The notes beneath the pieces were generated by a model, which did not search any database, was not told the origin of the DNA, and saw only the letters and a list, made by a program, of their open reading frames with translations. Made by a program: the position numbers and the translations under genes. DNA of 64,000 nt from the NCBI GenBank assembly GCA_947179485.1, contig OX359246.1, positions 26,412,001 through 26,476,000 of the forward strand, given 5' to 3'. Positions 48,633 to 61,048 of this stretch are shown one piece after another (position 1 is the stretch's first letter; each line of letters starts with the position of its first letter). Source of the DNA: Allacma fusca. Its lineage: Eukaryota; Arthropoda; Collembola; Symphypleona; Sminthuridae.

Positions 48633-49544
48633 CAGTGCTTCTGTTGGGGACAAAATTCTTGTCCCGTCCCCGTCCCGTCCCGTCCCGATATTTTTAAAAA
48701 ACCTTTGTCCCCAGTCCCGTCCCGACAATCGGGACACGGGGACAAAAACCATGTCCCCGTCCCGTCCCCAAAAGTTTATAAAAACGTTGTCCCCGGTCCC
48801 GTCCCGAAAGTCGGGACATGGGGACAAAAATCTTGTCCCCGTCCCGTCCCCAAACTTTTTAAAAAACGTCGTCCCCGGTCCCGTCCCGAAAGTCGGGACA
48901 TGGGGACAACAACCTTGTCCCCATCCCGTCCCCAAAATTAAAAAAAATATTGTACCCGGTCCCGAAAATCGTGGAATGTGAACAAAATTCCTGTACCGTC
49001 CCGATAATTACTGAAAACAGTTGTCGACATTCTCATATCGAAAATCGGAACATGAGGAAAACGTAAAAAAATATTTGTATCAAACACATAAAAAACGCAT
49101 TTATAGAATCGAGAAGATTCTTCCTGAACTTTTTGAGCAACAAGCCTCATTTTCTACAAAGGTGAAATAGTGTTCACAGAATAGTTTACTCATGAGCATT
49201 AAAGCTGAAACGTTATCCTTGTTCTGCTGTGCTTGCTCGTCCCGTCCCGTTATATACACGACCAAAAAGCATGTCCCGTCCCGAATATAGTGGGGACAAT
49301 TTGTTTTGTCCCCGTCCCGTCCCTGATATAATGGGGACAATTTTTTTTGTCCCCGTCCCGTCCCCGATATAATGGGGACATTTTGTTTTGTCCCCGTCCC
49401 GTCCCGAATATAATGGGGACAATTTTTTTTGTCCCCGTCCCGTCCCGAATACGACATGGGGACAATTATTTTGTCCCCGGGGACGTCCCGTCCCGGTCCG
49501 TCCAGTGTCCCGACGGGACGTCCCTGTCCCCGGCAGAAGCTCTG
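48633..49544. mobile_element. Non-autonomous hAT-like element with GTCCC/GTCCCC words (912 bp)
   Basis: Left end CAGTGCTTCTGTTGGGGACA; right end TGTCCCCGGCAGAAGCTCTG; two or three mismatches between them. Flanked by GTTCATAA at 48625-48632 and 49545-49552. The words CCCGTCCC, GGGACA and TTTTGTCCCCGTCCC repeat about every 60 bases with GGGGACA...TGTCCCC near-palindromes. Long open frames through it (GDGTGT-like repeats) are artefacts of the array. Confidence 0.95.
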
Positions 49545-49552
49545 GTTCATAA

Positions 49553-50753
49553 TATAATGCGATGGTCGTAAGGACAGATTATTTTGGTTAGCTTCTTGTT
49601 TGTCAGCAGACATTTTTTTTAACAGCGACAGATTAAATACAGGTACTTTAAATAACCGTTTGATTTGGGAGGAGATCAGATTACCTGTCTGATCCCAGGA
49701 AATTACTGCAAGTCTCATATAAACACTCAAATTCAATCGCTAGAAGTCGTGCAAGCTTTTGATATTCAATGCAATTCATTAATCCACACTTGAATACACT
49801 CAATTGACACTTTTAATTAGCTACATTTTTATAATTGCCACTAACATTGATTTTGTCATTCCTACAATACAAGAAGAATTTATGCTGACATATTGTAGTT
49901 ACTTCACATAAAGTGTGTATTGCCTTTAATGTGTTATATTTATTGGGCATGAAAGTTTGTTAGTGGTTTCTGTTTGCTGTAATCAATGTGTGTGTAAATA
50001 TATAGAATTATTACAACTGGAATGACGTCATAAGGGAGTAATTATGAGCAGATTTCACAATACATTCAACTGCTTAAGAAACCAAAATCGCAACTACCCC
50101 TATTACAGAAATCCCTGTCCTTTTTATTACATTACAATCGTCGGGATTATTTTATTATATTTGGGCCTATAACTTACATTAACTTTTGGACTGCACTTCT
50201 ATACTCCCTATAAGCATAACTATTACGCTCACACGGGACTTCCTCAGGGTTTTCATATATCAGTAATACTGTATACAAATACAATTACATAGATACCGGG
50301 AATAATTATTTGTAATTTTAAACTGCCAAGTTTCAACGTCGATATACAAACAAAACTAAAAACAGAAAGAATTTGTGATATTTTTATTCGTTCAAATTTG
50401 TCATTACTTGACTTTGAACATCTCAAGGACGAGTGCTCCAAAAAAATATTATGTAAACTTCGGCCTATTCTGTAATTATTTGTTGCCAGGTGACTTCTTC
50501 TGTAAAAAAAATAATAGCAGTAATTATTGTAAAAACTACAATCCACTAGAATCCCATGGCTGGAACTAACTGTTTTAATTATTATGTAAGTATTGTTGTA
50601 TTGTATGTATTGTACATATGTTTCTATCTTTTATTTGAACTCCAATTAGTCAACGTTTTCAATTAAACCATACCACACTAGTACCACACGGGTCCGCTAA
50701 TTCCCAGTACAAGGAACATTCTCAGCGAGCCACATCAAGGACCCAAAATAAAA
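49553..50753. other. Spacer upstream of chemoreceptor copy 3
   Basis: No gene seen. It should contain the promoter of the gene at 50,754, but no distinct motif stands out. Confidence 0.5.
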
Positions 50754-52216
50754 ATGCTAACGAAGCTAGAATTATGGGGGAATATTTTCACTCTCCAACT
50801 TCTTTCGAAATGGAATTTAATTCCTTTAGGTTTCGATACAAATGGAAGGCTCACGACAGCCGAAGGAAATTCCAAGAGGAAATGTACATGGAAAATATTT
50901 CACTTGATCCAGTGCCTCCACGTCATTTTTGTTACATTTCGGTTCGTCCAATCGGTTTATGTAACGAGAGATAAATATTCATATGGTTTGGTAATCCATT
51001 TATTTATATCAATGAGCTTAATCTTCGAAGTTTACTGGACAACGATGGTATTTCTGATTGAGCCAGGACTGACTGCTGCAATTTTTAACTTCTGCAATGA
51101 AATAAGTCAAGGTAAAAAAATATTAACCGTATAATTTTGCATACCATGGCATGGAACCGATTCTTGCATATGTGCAAACTTGTGTAAGTTGCTACAATAG
51201 ACTTGCCCTGAATTTTTCCTTAGGAAGGCTATTATCCGGACTAGAATTATTTTATTTACAAAATTGTACTGTTTTTATTTCACTAGAATCTTCGCGAAAA
51301 TGCTTTCAATGGAGGACTTATAAAATGCAGGAAATCTTGATAATATTCTTGCCCATATGTATCTGCATTCTTATAGTACTGTACTTGGTGATTTTTGCTC
51401 TTTCACCCTCAACCAGCTTCTTCTGGTACTCATTGTTCTATCCGACGTATGCTCATCCAGCTCTGCATGCTTTATGTTTTTTGATTGAAACTCCACTGCT
51501 ATTCATAATCATGTCCGCACCCACGCTTGTTATATATCTGCAGTTGCTATTTTTTCAAAAAATATCCTCAGCTGTCACCGACCAACTTCGCTCCTTACAA
51601 CTAGGGTAATGAGGGTTATAGTAATTATGAGTAATTATTTATTTCTTATAAAATTCAATATTTATTTAAACTACTAATTATTTTAATACACGCTAACTAA
51701 TGTCTCGAACATTTTTCCAGGAAAACCTCTGACATTATAGGACCCAACATGAAAATTGTGAAGGCAATAAAAACATGTCGGACAATACAACTTCTAATAC
51801 AGAGCTTCAACCAAGTATTTACCTACATTACTCTCACGTTCAAAGTATCATCTTTGACCGTGGGCGTCATGTATACCTTCGTGGCAATCAAAGTATACCG
51901 TGAACAACCCATGTTCGCATGTTTAAGTGTCCTTCTGACGGCGGACATCGTTACAGTATTTTTAGTTCTGTATGACAAAGCATTTAGTATCCCAACAAAA
52001 GTCAACAAGCTAAAAAGGGAAATACTCCTTGCGTCAATGAAAACTAAAAAACAAGAATTTCAGAAAATAGTACGTCAGGGGGTAAGGTCCATACCTGCCT
52101 TTGGGATTAAAGTGGGTAATTTTCATGTGTTCGAAAGAACTTCTACACCAAATTTTGTCAACTTTATCAAAAGATTTTTGCAAGGAATGCTTCTGACGTT
52201 TCGACATTTTGGATAA
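50754..52216 (+). CDS. Seven-transmembrane chemoreceptor-like protein, copy 3 (3 exons, 390 aa)
   Basis: Diverged paralogue of the gene at 41,968. Exons 50754-51111 (same 358 bases as copy 2), 51287-51605 and 51721-52216 join in phases 1 and 2. For exon 2 an earlier acceptor at about 51,223 is also open, but the one at 51,287 aligns its first residues (ESSRKCFQWRTYKMQE) column by column with copy 2 (GSGRPLEKWKTLSLQE). The carboxyl signature is kept: AFGIKVGNFHVFERTS, TPNFVNFIKR, LQGMLL. No lesions were seen. Sequence divergence from copies 1 and 2 is much larger than between those two, so it belongs to an older duplication. Confidence 0.75.
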
Positions 52217-52624
52217 ATAGGTGTGTTTGTAACCTCCCTGGAAAATTATAATTTTATTTGACTTTGTTTTCCTAGAATTGTTAGTATTTTCTAAATATTT
52301 AAACACAATAATGGTTTTGACCTAATTTGTCAATCCACGTGACTAGGCATATAGAAATGTTTTTGAAGGAAATGAACTTAATTCCGTTAGTTTTTCAGTT
52401 TATTATGTCATTTGCAACATCTATTGAATAACTGTACAATTTAATATTTGCCTGATGCAAGACAATTAAAAGTATTTCAATGCCTCAGTGGCATTCTTTG
52501 AGGATACAGGGAAATATTTATGGATAATTGTGTATTTAATTATGTATATGTATATGTAGCTATAATTGTCACATAATATAATTAATCACATCTTGATATA
52601 GTGTGAGTGTAGTGGTGCCAATTG

Positions 52625-52765
52625 ACAATATCTGTAGCTTATTGTGTGCTTTTGGATATTTACAAAGGTAGATAATTCCTATAGTAGTAAAGTCAAAAGT
52701 GTTTGAGACAGTTTTAGATTCAGAGAAAGCCACAAAAAAATCCATTGTAGCCTTTTCAAAGTAAT
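52625..52765 (-). pseudogene. Relic of a P450 I-helix exon
   Basis: The minus-strand frame KATMDFFVAFSESKTVSNT followed by YLCKYPKAHNKLQ aligns with exon 6 of the P450s at 53,059 and 61,049 (TMVDFFVAGADTVTNT, YLCKYPEVQRKLQ). The AGADT core is degraded to AFSESKT, a few bases are inserted after it, and no other exon accompanies it. It marks a lost third member of the second P450 cluster or a stray exon duplication. Confidence 0.8.
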
Positions 52766-52996
52766 ATTCATTGATTTTGTAAAACATTTTTTAGTAATAA
52801 TAAATTACAGATTTGAGTGGGAAGGCATTTACAGCAACTTTTATTGTTTTTAATATAACTCCCTTGTGACTGCTAACGCATCAATCACGGAAAGCTGGGT
52901 TTAAACTTATCAAGTAATGCAAAACATTGGCAAGGATTTTGGGTTAACACAGTTCCAACGAGAATAATAATAATTAGATTGCGAAACCTGTTGAGT

Positions 52997-53002
52997 TTTA
53001 TT
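52997..53002 (-). terminator. Poly(A) signal AATAAA of P450 copy C
   Basis: Minus-strand GGAAATAAAACTC lies about 60 bases after the stop codon of copy C, a usual distance for a cleavage signal. Confidence 0.55.
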
Positions 53003-53058
53003 TCCTGAGTTGTACTTCAATAATTTTCAAAACAATGACAAACAATGTTACACGGAGA

Positions 53059-55359
53059 TTAATCCCGAACTTTCAGAACAACCTGGTAGTCATGGGGAAC
53101 CAGCATAAACCTTGGTACGCCTTCTAGTGATACATTCTTACTATCATCAGCAAGCCGGATACTAAATCGATGAAACATGTTGGTAAAATATAAAAAGAAC
53201 TCGTCTCTAGCCAAAGTTTCTCCCAAACAAGCGCGCTTTCCAAAACTGAATGGCAAAACAGCGTCGTGTTTCTTAAAAGTTTTCCCATCATTGCTAAGGA
53301 ATCTCTCCGGTTTGAAATTCTCCGGCTCGGGAAAGTACTCCTCATTGTGATGAATGGCATATAGATTCCCAAGGATCATGGTACCTTTCGGACAATCAAA
53401 ACCTTGTATTTTACTGTCCTCTTCAGCGCAACGGGGAAGCCCTAGCGGAACTAAAGACGCTAATCGACTCACTTCGGTAAATACAGCTTCCACATACGGT
53501 AATCTATAGGAGGGTAAGAATAAAAATTGTATATTGAACAAATGTACGGCCTAAGGTTTGTTCCAGGGGGCGCTATATTACGGAGAGTACACTATATTCC
53601 TACACTTCATAAAAGCACTCTTTTCAAAGTCTAATCCAATAATGCGACCCACTTGTTTCTGTCTGCCAAGTTCGGATATCTGTTTCTTCCAACTACACTG
53701 TCAAGTTCGTCCTGAAGTTTCCTCTGCACTTCTGGATATTTGCAAAGATAGAGAATGGACCATAGTAAAGTGTTTGTGACAGTGTCAGCACCAGCAACAA
53801 AAAAATCCACCATAGTAGCCGTCAAAGACCGAACTGGAATAAAAAAATCACATTATGCAAACACTATCGAAAATAGCACCTTGCAAAGTTGTTTCATGTG
53901 AATCACATATCAAGATCGAACTGGAAAAATGCACAGTGGAAAAGCTAGCATAAATAATCATTTCAAAGAAAGTAAACCAAAAAGAATGTTGTGGTATGCA
54001 AATCCGCTCACCTCCAACAGACTCATGAAAACTAGAAGTAATGTCGGTGGTTTTGTTAATTTCATTCAAGTAGGAATCAATGTAATCCCTTGGAACGGAA
54101 TCTTCCGGAAGGGTCTTCTTATGCTGCTCAATGTAACCGTGAATAATGTACTCCATCTGAGTCTTCATTCGGGTCAGCGCGTCCCAGCCAGATAGGTTTG
54201 GTAGTAATTTTGCAACCGATGGGAACACAATCGCCAAAGGATTTTTAGCCGACTTATCCAAAAACCTTTAAATGCATACAGATACAAGATATATCACTGA
54301 AGAGGCAACATGGTGTACGGGCGCATGCTTTTGTACAGCACTTAGACCATTTTGCCTCTTCGACAACGATATATAACTTCAAGGTACATTTAATCTTTAA
54401 AATCAACACGGAAATGGTTCTGCAATGTATTTGAATTACTCTTGAATCAGATTAAAAACAGCCCAGAGTTTGGGATCATCATGCGTGTAACGGTTCCCAG
54501 ATGTGATCATCCATAGTGTATTCAAAACCGCCACTTGAAATGTTCGATCCAACGAGCAAGGTGTCCCTGCTGATTTTGAAAACGTTGAAAGTAATTCATT
54601 AACTTCATTCATTATTATGTCCTCTCCGATGCTTTTCCCAAAACCGAAATCCCGCAGATGGCGTAAGGTAAACCGTCGTTGATCGAGCCACTCCTGCCCA
54701 GAAGACACTATAATTCCTATATATATTTAAAGTATACTCAAGATTTTAATCAGTAATTTCCAGGAGGTGCACATGATTTGAAATTATTTTGAAACTTTTC
54801 AATTCTCATACCATGAGGACCAGAACGAGGTAATTCGAATGCTTCATTTGGAGGCCGAGCGTTAAGTTTCGCGTCGTTCAAAACTTCCCGCAATATTTTT
54901 ATATCGGAAATGATGTATGCACTGTAAAATGAGGAGTCTTACAATTAGCTATGATCAATTTATTTATTGGGGTTTCTCAAAGTTCACATTTTCCCCATCA
55001 TTATTAAGAATTAGAATTTGTAACTTACGGATTTGGTCCAAGTTGGATTTTGAAAACATTTCCATATATTTTCGACCATTCTTGCAGTTTCCTATGGCCG
55101 TTCATTCCCAGCTGAAGGGTATTTCCGATTATAGGGAATGGAAAAGGCCCTTTTTACAAAAATTTGGTATTAAATCAATATGCTTCGTAAGTATAACATT
55201 TTATTATTTTGTTGAAACACGAGATCTTCTACTGTGGATGGTTAATTATTTATTAATGCATATATTACCATCAGGGTAGTTTTTCCCATTCCTTTTGAAT
55301 AAGGTGTAGATAACAGCTCCCAGCACAACTGAGAGCAGGATGCCTGTCAGAGAAATCAT
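53059..55359 (-). CDS. Cytochrome P450, CYP2-clan type, copy C (7 exons)
   Basis: Exons on the minus strand are 55359-55269, 55149-55029, 54921-54812, 54716-54440, 54265-54012, 53833-53653 and 53503-53059; all GT-AG, in frame, 492 aa. A short signal anchor (ISLTGILLSVVLGAVIYTLF) precedes the linker GPFPFPIIGN. The I-helix is FFVAGADTVTNT with Asp at 301, ExxR is E355-R358, PERF 410-413, and the haem loop FSFGKRACLG 430-439 with C437. Intron positions match copies A and B, so all four share one ancestor. Unlike A and B the acid-alcohol pair is intact, so an ordinary monooxygenase is expected. ER membrane protein; substrate unknown. A poly(A) signal lies just downstream. Confidence 0.92.
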
Positions 55360-57266
55360 TGTGACTAAAATCTTTTGCTGTCCGTAGCCAAAATTTTTGA
55401 ACTAGCACTAACTTTGTTGCAATTAGCTTGATTTGTCTCACAGGTATGGAGAAAAATAATGATTTCAGTCTTAATTTTCAATAAGTGTTATATCATTCTG
55501 AACCAAGGTTAATGTGGGGTTCCTGGCTTACATGAACAAACAATTACGTCCTCTTTCAATTTACACAGCACTACTTGCTTATAAGGCAAGAATTTACCTG
55601 GCAACTGGAAGGACTACATGTGTTGTTAGTGCTGTAATTCGTTCTTAGTTTTGTTGTTGCTGTGAGCGACGGGAGTTTAATTTGTTATTTTGTTGCAGTT
55701 GGATTATATTATTGTTTTGTTGTTATTGCATGTAATATTTGTTTTGTAAAATATTGTGGTTGTACATACATTATAGGACGAAGCTGAATTTCCACTCAAC
55801 TCTACTGTCTGTAACTTGAACCTCAATTTAAAAGCGAACATTCAGACGAACTTGATCTTAACTTGAAATTGAAAGCTCACTTTACTTGAGCCGATCAATA
55901 AATCAACCCCCGACGTAACTTGATCACTACTTTGAGCTCGGAAATAAACTTAAATTTCAGTTTATACTTTGTGTTAAGTGCAATGTACAAAATACAGAAT
56001 TTTAAATACAATATGCATTTACATAAATGGTTCTCTATAAATTTCGCTCCATTCTTGCTATGACAAATAGCACGTGCACTATCATAGTTAAAACGATTGT
56101 GGTGAAAAGTAATTTGACAAAATGCCTTATTTGAATTGAAACTGGTTTCTAAATTCAAGCTTAAACTTATATTTAAATTAAAACGTGAACATCATTCAAC
56201 TTTGAAACATTAGATCCAAACTTCATCTAATATCCGAATAAATCCAATCCGGAACTGACAACGACACCTAACATTGTACTGCACCAAGTTAAGTTGTTTT
56301 GATTTTCAATGTTGTTGTTTTGTTGAATGAACATAAATTAGTTGGGGGTTTGTTGATGCTTTTATAACAAAACTCCAACTACATTACAGCACTAAGTGCA
56401 TTAACGAAATATCATAGGATTGAAAAACGTATGTTAATCCATTCATTGTATCTTGTCTCTACCAACCTTCAAATATGCTCTTATCATGTGTAGCATTACT
56501 TCAAAAGTAGCATGTAAAAACATTCAGAGTGCATTATGAACATTTCAAGGTCTTGTGTACTCTAGATATTTATTACGCGTACAGATTTTGTTCATGTTGT
56601 ACTGCTATTTATAAGTATCTGCACAAGCAAGTAGCAAATCATTCTCACATTATCATTCTTCTTCTCTAATTCTTCAAGTATTTAATTAATTCTATCATCG
56701 TTTATCTGCATCATAGCTAGCTTTGTAAGCTTTTTGTGATTGTTTAAAAAAGCTGTCGTGACACCGATCACAGGGGTATAGTCTTAAAAAAAGTCAATTT
56801 TTATAACTAATAATTGTGAATAAAGGGAATGTTGTCAAGCGCGTTTTGCATCTTCTGTTGTCCAAATCAATGTCATAAAGTTCTTTCTGCGATGATATTG
56901 AACTTGTCCGTAAAACCTGTGTGACTGGCTGCAAATATTTATGGAAAATTTGATGAGTCTGCGTGTGATGAGTCACTACCGCAATAAAATGTATCCATGA
57001 AAAAAGGGTCAGGAACCAAAATCAGGGGGACAAAAATTATCTCCTTCCAGTACCTTACATAGCAACTGCCTCATAAAAGACGCTTTTGTTACGTTGAAAC
57101 ATTGCGAAAGAGCTATGCATCCCCATCTGGGGAAGTAAAAATATGGTAACTTAGAACCCCGAAGGACGAAGTAAAACCGAACGAATACCTGAAGGTGATT
57201 GTCAGGCGGAAACAATTCACTCCTATGCATGCTCTGCAGATCCAAAGAGATAGGCTCCTATCACAT
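55360..57266. other. Spacer between P450 copies C and D, first part
   Basis: No gene. About 55,790-56,270 contains scattered AACTTGAA and TGAACTT words and may be a very old CAAGTT-type element without recognisable ends. Confidence 0.45.
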
Positions 57267-57274
57267 AATATTTG

Positions 57275-58243
57275 CAGGGGTCGGATTTTTGTAAATCTCC
57301 CTGGAAGATCATTTCTAAATTTCCCTGCTAAATCTTATTTCCTTGCAGGGAAGTCCGATTTTCAAAATCCCTTTTGGTTGATAGTTTCCCTACGTCAAAT
57401 TGGCCAAAATGGGTCCCCTTAAATCCCTTGTCTGCACAACAAATAGGAATGGGACTGTTCTGGTCCGGACCAGAAATTTTGGTCCGTTCTGGTCTGTTCC
57501 ATGGTCTGTTCCGGTCTGTTCCCTGGTTACGAAAGGACCAAATGTATCTGGTCCAAGAACCTTGATAGACCAATTAAACCTGGTCCAGCTCAAAGAACAG
57601 ACCAGAATGTTTGGTCCTATGTTTGGCCCAGACCATTTGGAACGTTCCAGCATACATTTCAAATGGTCGGACCAGATTCGATAGATAAACCATTTAAGTA
57701 TTTCCAATTCCCGCGAATTACAATTTTCAGAGCTTCATTCGTTTTCATTTTACTGACAATTTTACACTTTGTTTCAAATAATAAAATAAATTACTCAAAA
57801 CATTATCTAAATTGTCAAATGCTTGCATGTTGTGATCCTATAATGAACCTGTTCGGTCCTAATGGTCTGGTCTGTTCTGTTCCGGTCTGGTCCGAGTTAT
57901 TTGGAGGAACAGAACTTATGTTCCTGTTCCAGCAATTTGTACGGACCAGATGGTTCCGGTCCTACGGTCTACAATACCTTATGGTCCTGGTCCTACACTG
58001 AGAACAGATCAAATGGTCTGGTCCAGGCTCAAGGACCAGACCATTCCAAGAAATCCTGGAACATTCCGGAACAGTCCCACTCCTAACAACAAATGCATCT
58101 GAAGCACGCCAACAAATTTCAAAATCATAGACAAAAAAGGTCAACGAAGCTGCAAAAAAGAAGCGCTTTGAGATTCTCCCTGCCAGAAATAGTTTTTTCC
58201 CTGGGAAGAATGTTCCCGTTTCCTCATAAAAATCCGACCCCTG
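57275..58243. mobile_element. GGGGTCGG-family hAT-like MITE with nested element (969 bp)
   Basis: Ends CAGGGGTCGGATTTTTGTAA and AAAAATCCGACCCCTG; flanks AATATTTG (57267-57274) and AATATTTA (58244-58251), a 7-of-8 duplication. Without the nested 642-bp element and its duplication it is about 319 bp, similar to the 448-bp copy at 28,538. The word GGTCTG inside belongs to the nested element, not to this family. Confidence 0.9.
57444..58085. mobile_element. Non-autonomous hAT-like element with GGTCTG/TGGTCC words (642 bp)
   Basis: Ends TAGGAATGGGACTGTTC and GAACAGTCCCACTCCTA, one mismatch apart. Flanked by ACAACAAA at 57436-57443 and 58086-58093. Arrays of GGTCTGTTCC, TGGTCC and GGACCAGA fill both sides of a small core (57,700-57,840). 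Confidence 0.95.
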
Positions 58244-58676
58244 AATATTTAAATGTAAATACTACGCGATCCGAAGTAAGTACTGGCTCAATATGACTTT
58301 TATTTCTATTGCGAATAAAGTTTTATTGATTCGTATCAAATTAATATAATCAATTCAATAAGAATTGAATCTGGCAGAGCTTCCCTGCCGCTCTAATCTT
58401 TCCTAAGAGTTGGAAATAGGCTGGACTCACAAGTCAAATTGAAAGTCCCAAATAGACGAGCTCTTTTATATCTTTCTGAGATTCAAACTATTAGCTGGAA
58501 TAGCTTTGCCAAAAATAAGTGATCAAACAAAATGTAATTTACCAATGGGTGTATTAAATTATGATCAACAAGCTTAAGCATTATGTGAATAAGGAAATAG
58601 TAACGTCATTATGTTATACAATAATAATATAGTGTGACACATCAATTTTTTAAAATTAAAGTATATTAGAGTTTAA

Positions 58677-58992
58677 TTAAATCAATATAGTACTAAAGTG
58701 TTGCAGGTATTCCAGGTAAACTTTTGAATCACTCCCACTGTATGTAAATGAGTCTTTCTTATCGCCGAACATTAACATGTCCTTACCAAAATCATGCATA
58801 ATGCGTACTGGATGTAATCCGCTTACTCGTTGGGAAGGAAATGTTAGTACGTTGTATCCATCGGTCTTGTCGATAACTATAGTTTGCACCTGGGAAGTCA
58901 TGCATTATGGAGGATAATTGCAATACATCTATCACAATAGTACCCGGGATTGGATCTGGTAATAACAAAAAATCATCATGGAGAGTTGCCAT
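58677..58992 (-). pseudogene. Unrecognised minus-strand coding-like fragment
   Basis: The stretch MATLHDDFLLLPDPIPGTIV runs to about 58,900 and a second frame then continues with IDKTDGYNVLTFPSQRVSG and VRIMHDFGKDMLMF to a stop at 58,677. The two together look like the end of one protein broken by a shift. No family was recognised and no splice signals frame it clearly. Confidence 0.35.
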
Positions 58993-61048
58993 AAAAACTT
59001 TTGTCTTGTTCCTTTTTCCTCTTGGTTGTTCTTGTTTGACTGAAACGTTTTACGGGTCATAACGTTTGGGGAACTGAATTAAAAGTAGGACATATTTGAA
59101 TCTTTTTCGCTCTCAGAGAATAGTTCATCATGTCTGTTTGTTTATGGACTTGAACAAGGTCGGTGACCGACCGTCGGTCATGACGACTTGACTAGCCCAC
59201 AAAAAATTTACTACAAATTTCTTCCAATTTTTTCGATTTGGAGGATTTTGGATTAAAGTTAAAGCATAAATTTTGCCCACGGCAGTGTTGCAACGGTACA
59301 AGAATAATAAAAAAAAATTCCAAGCGCTTTCCTCAATTCAACAAGGAAGAAACATTTAAACCTCTTTTTGAAAGAACGGTCATAATCATCTACTGGTTAC
59401 TCATGTCGATTTCAAGGTCGAAATTGGAAAACTTACTGATTACTAATTAATTGCTAATTATTTAAATTTGCCTGCAGTTTTAAATACCGAAATTGCACAG
59501 GTCTGTGATTCATATTCGGAACTACATAAGTTGGTGCTTTCTGTAAAATATTTTCTGACAGCAACTACATAACACAAAGCGTCACTTGTGGTTTCTTTAA
59601 CTCTTACAATGGATTAATCAGTAAACATGGACTAATAATATCCGGCCCATATACATAATTTGTTTTTTTTTTGTTTTCTGCTGGCTTTACTTCTTAATTT
59701 TTGCTCGCGATGAACGTGTTGATACAAGGTGCTTGGCATTTTCAATAATTTATTAATGGTTCCTACTTTATTTTAAAACCCAAATTCTGAAACGGAATCC
59801 ATGACTCGAAATATTCCAGCAGCGTCAGTCATATATATACATCGGAAAATAAAGATTTTGACGTAGTATACAAGTGATTCCCTGACATTCAACAAATGTT
59901 GTTTTATTTTCACTGCATGGTACAAAATTGTTGAAGCAACTTAATACAACCAAACCACTTTACAGGTTGAAGCATCTGAGTTCTGTTGCGTGGTAAAGGA
60001 CCTAGCAGGAGCTAAACTCCATGAACTAAACTTTAGTTCCGGTTGTGCTTTGCCAGAATATATGTATACCGACTGTTTCAATAATTGACGAATGCGAATT
60101 TACACATACTACGACACTCATCCATGAATTCATTCAAGCTTTATGCCTGAAGATTATGTGTACCAAGTTTCAATACAATCTAATAACGTGCTCTTGAGAT
60201 ATTGTGTACATATAGGCAGGCGTACAGATACTACAAACTTATAAAGGGCGATAGCGCTGTCCCGAAAAACAAGCAGCGACTTCTGTTTTTTGGGGTCACA
60301 GGGGTCAACCAAGTCATCCCCGAATCATAGACATTTGCATTAGCCCCCCCCCCAAACGAATGCTTATCCCACTCCCTATGTTTGACATTGCCCCATAAAC
60401 TCAATATTACTACCATATGTATGTTCAACCTTACCCCAATATCACAAAGCTTTCCTGCCATGTTTAACCTCCTCCAGGTCATTCGATTTTTGTAATAACT
60501 GTTATGTATAATATATATGCAATAACTTATGTATACAAGGACATGCATGTATGTATGCAGGGGTCATTTTGTTTCCAGTACTACGTATGGACAATAGACA
60601 ACTATGTTCAATCTGATTATAAAGCTGGTCCTGAAGCCGAAGTGAAAATGATGGAACGCTCCGTGTATTTAGTGCCAAGTCAATTAAAAGCATTGATATG
60701 ATGACTATGTTCTGCTTTCCGCAGCTCCAGCTTTTGTAAATGCACCACAATAACTTTAGTTGTTTATATTAAAAATAGTATTACATTGAGAAGCATTCAC
60801 AGATTTTTAGTACACAGCAACGAAACCTAGCCGAAACATTATTGCAAATGTTACAGCTGTTTTTTTTAATTATCTCAACATTTTTTTGTCTGTTCAACAA
60901 TGTTCTTATTTATTGTCCCAAATTCTACTTGTGGAATCATTGAGGTATTGTCTGACCTTAATAACCAGGGTTTGAAGAAGGACGCGAAAGACATTTCCGT
61001 ATCATAATGACTTCGATCAAGAAAGTCCATCAATACAGCACACGGAGA
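58993..61048. other. Spacer between P450 copies C and D, second part
   Basis: No gene seen. Short microsatellite-like runs (poly-T near 59,663; poly-C near 60,346). Short open frames have no support. Confidence 0.5.

Noticed and set aside
47003-49736. Long repetitive frames in the CCTGAA and GTCCC arrays
   Set aside because: Same reason: word-array artefacts on either strand, with no start context, splice sites or conserved unique sequence.
51224-51286. Earlier acceptor extending exon 2 of chemoreceptor copy 3
   Set aside because: It is open but adds 21 residues absent from copies 1 and 2; the later acceptor aligns without gaps at the exon start.
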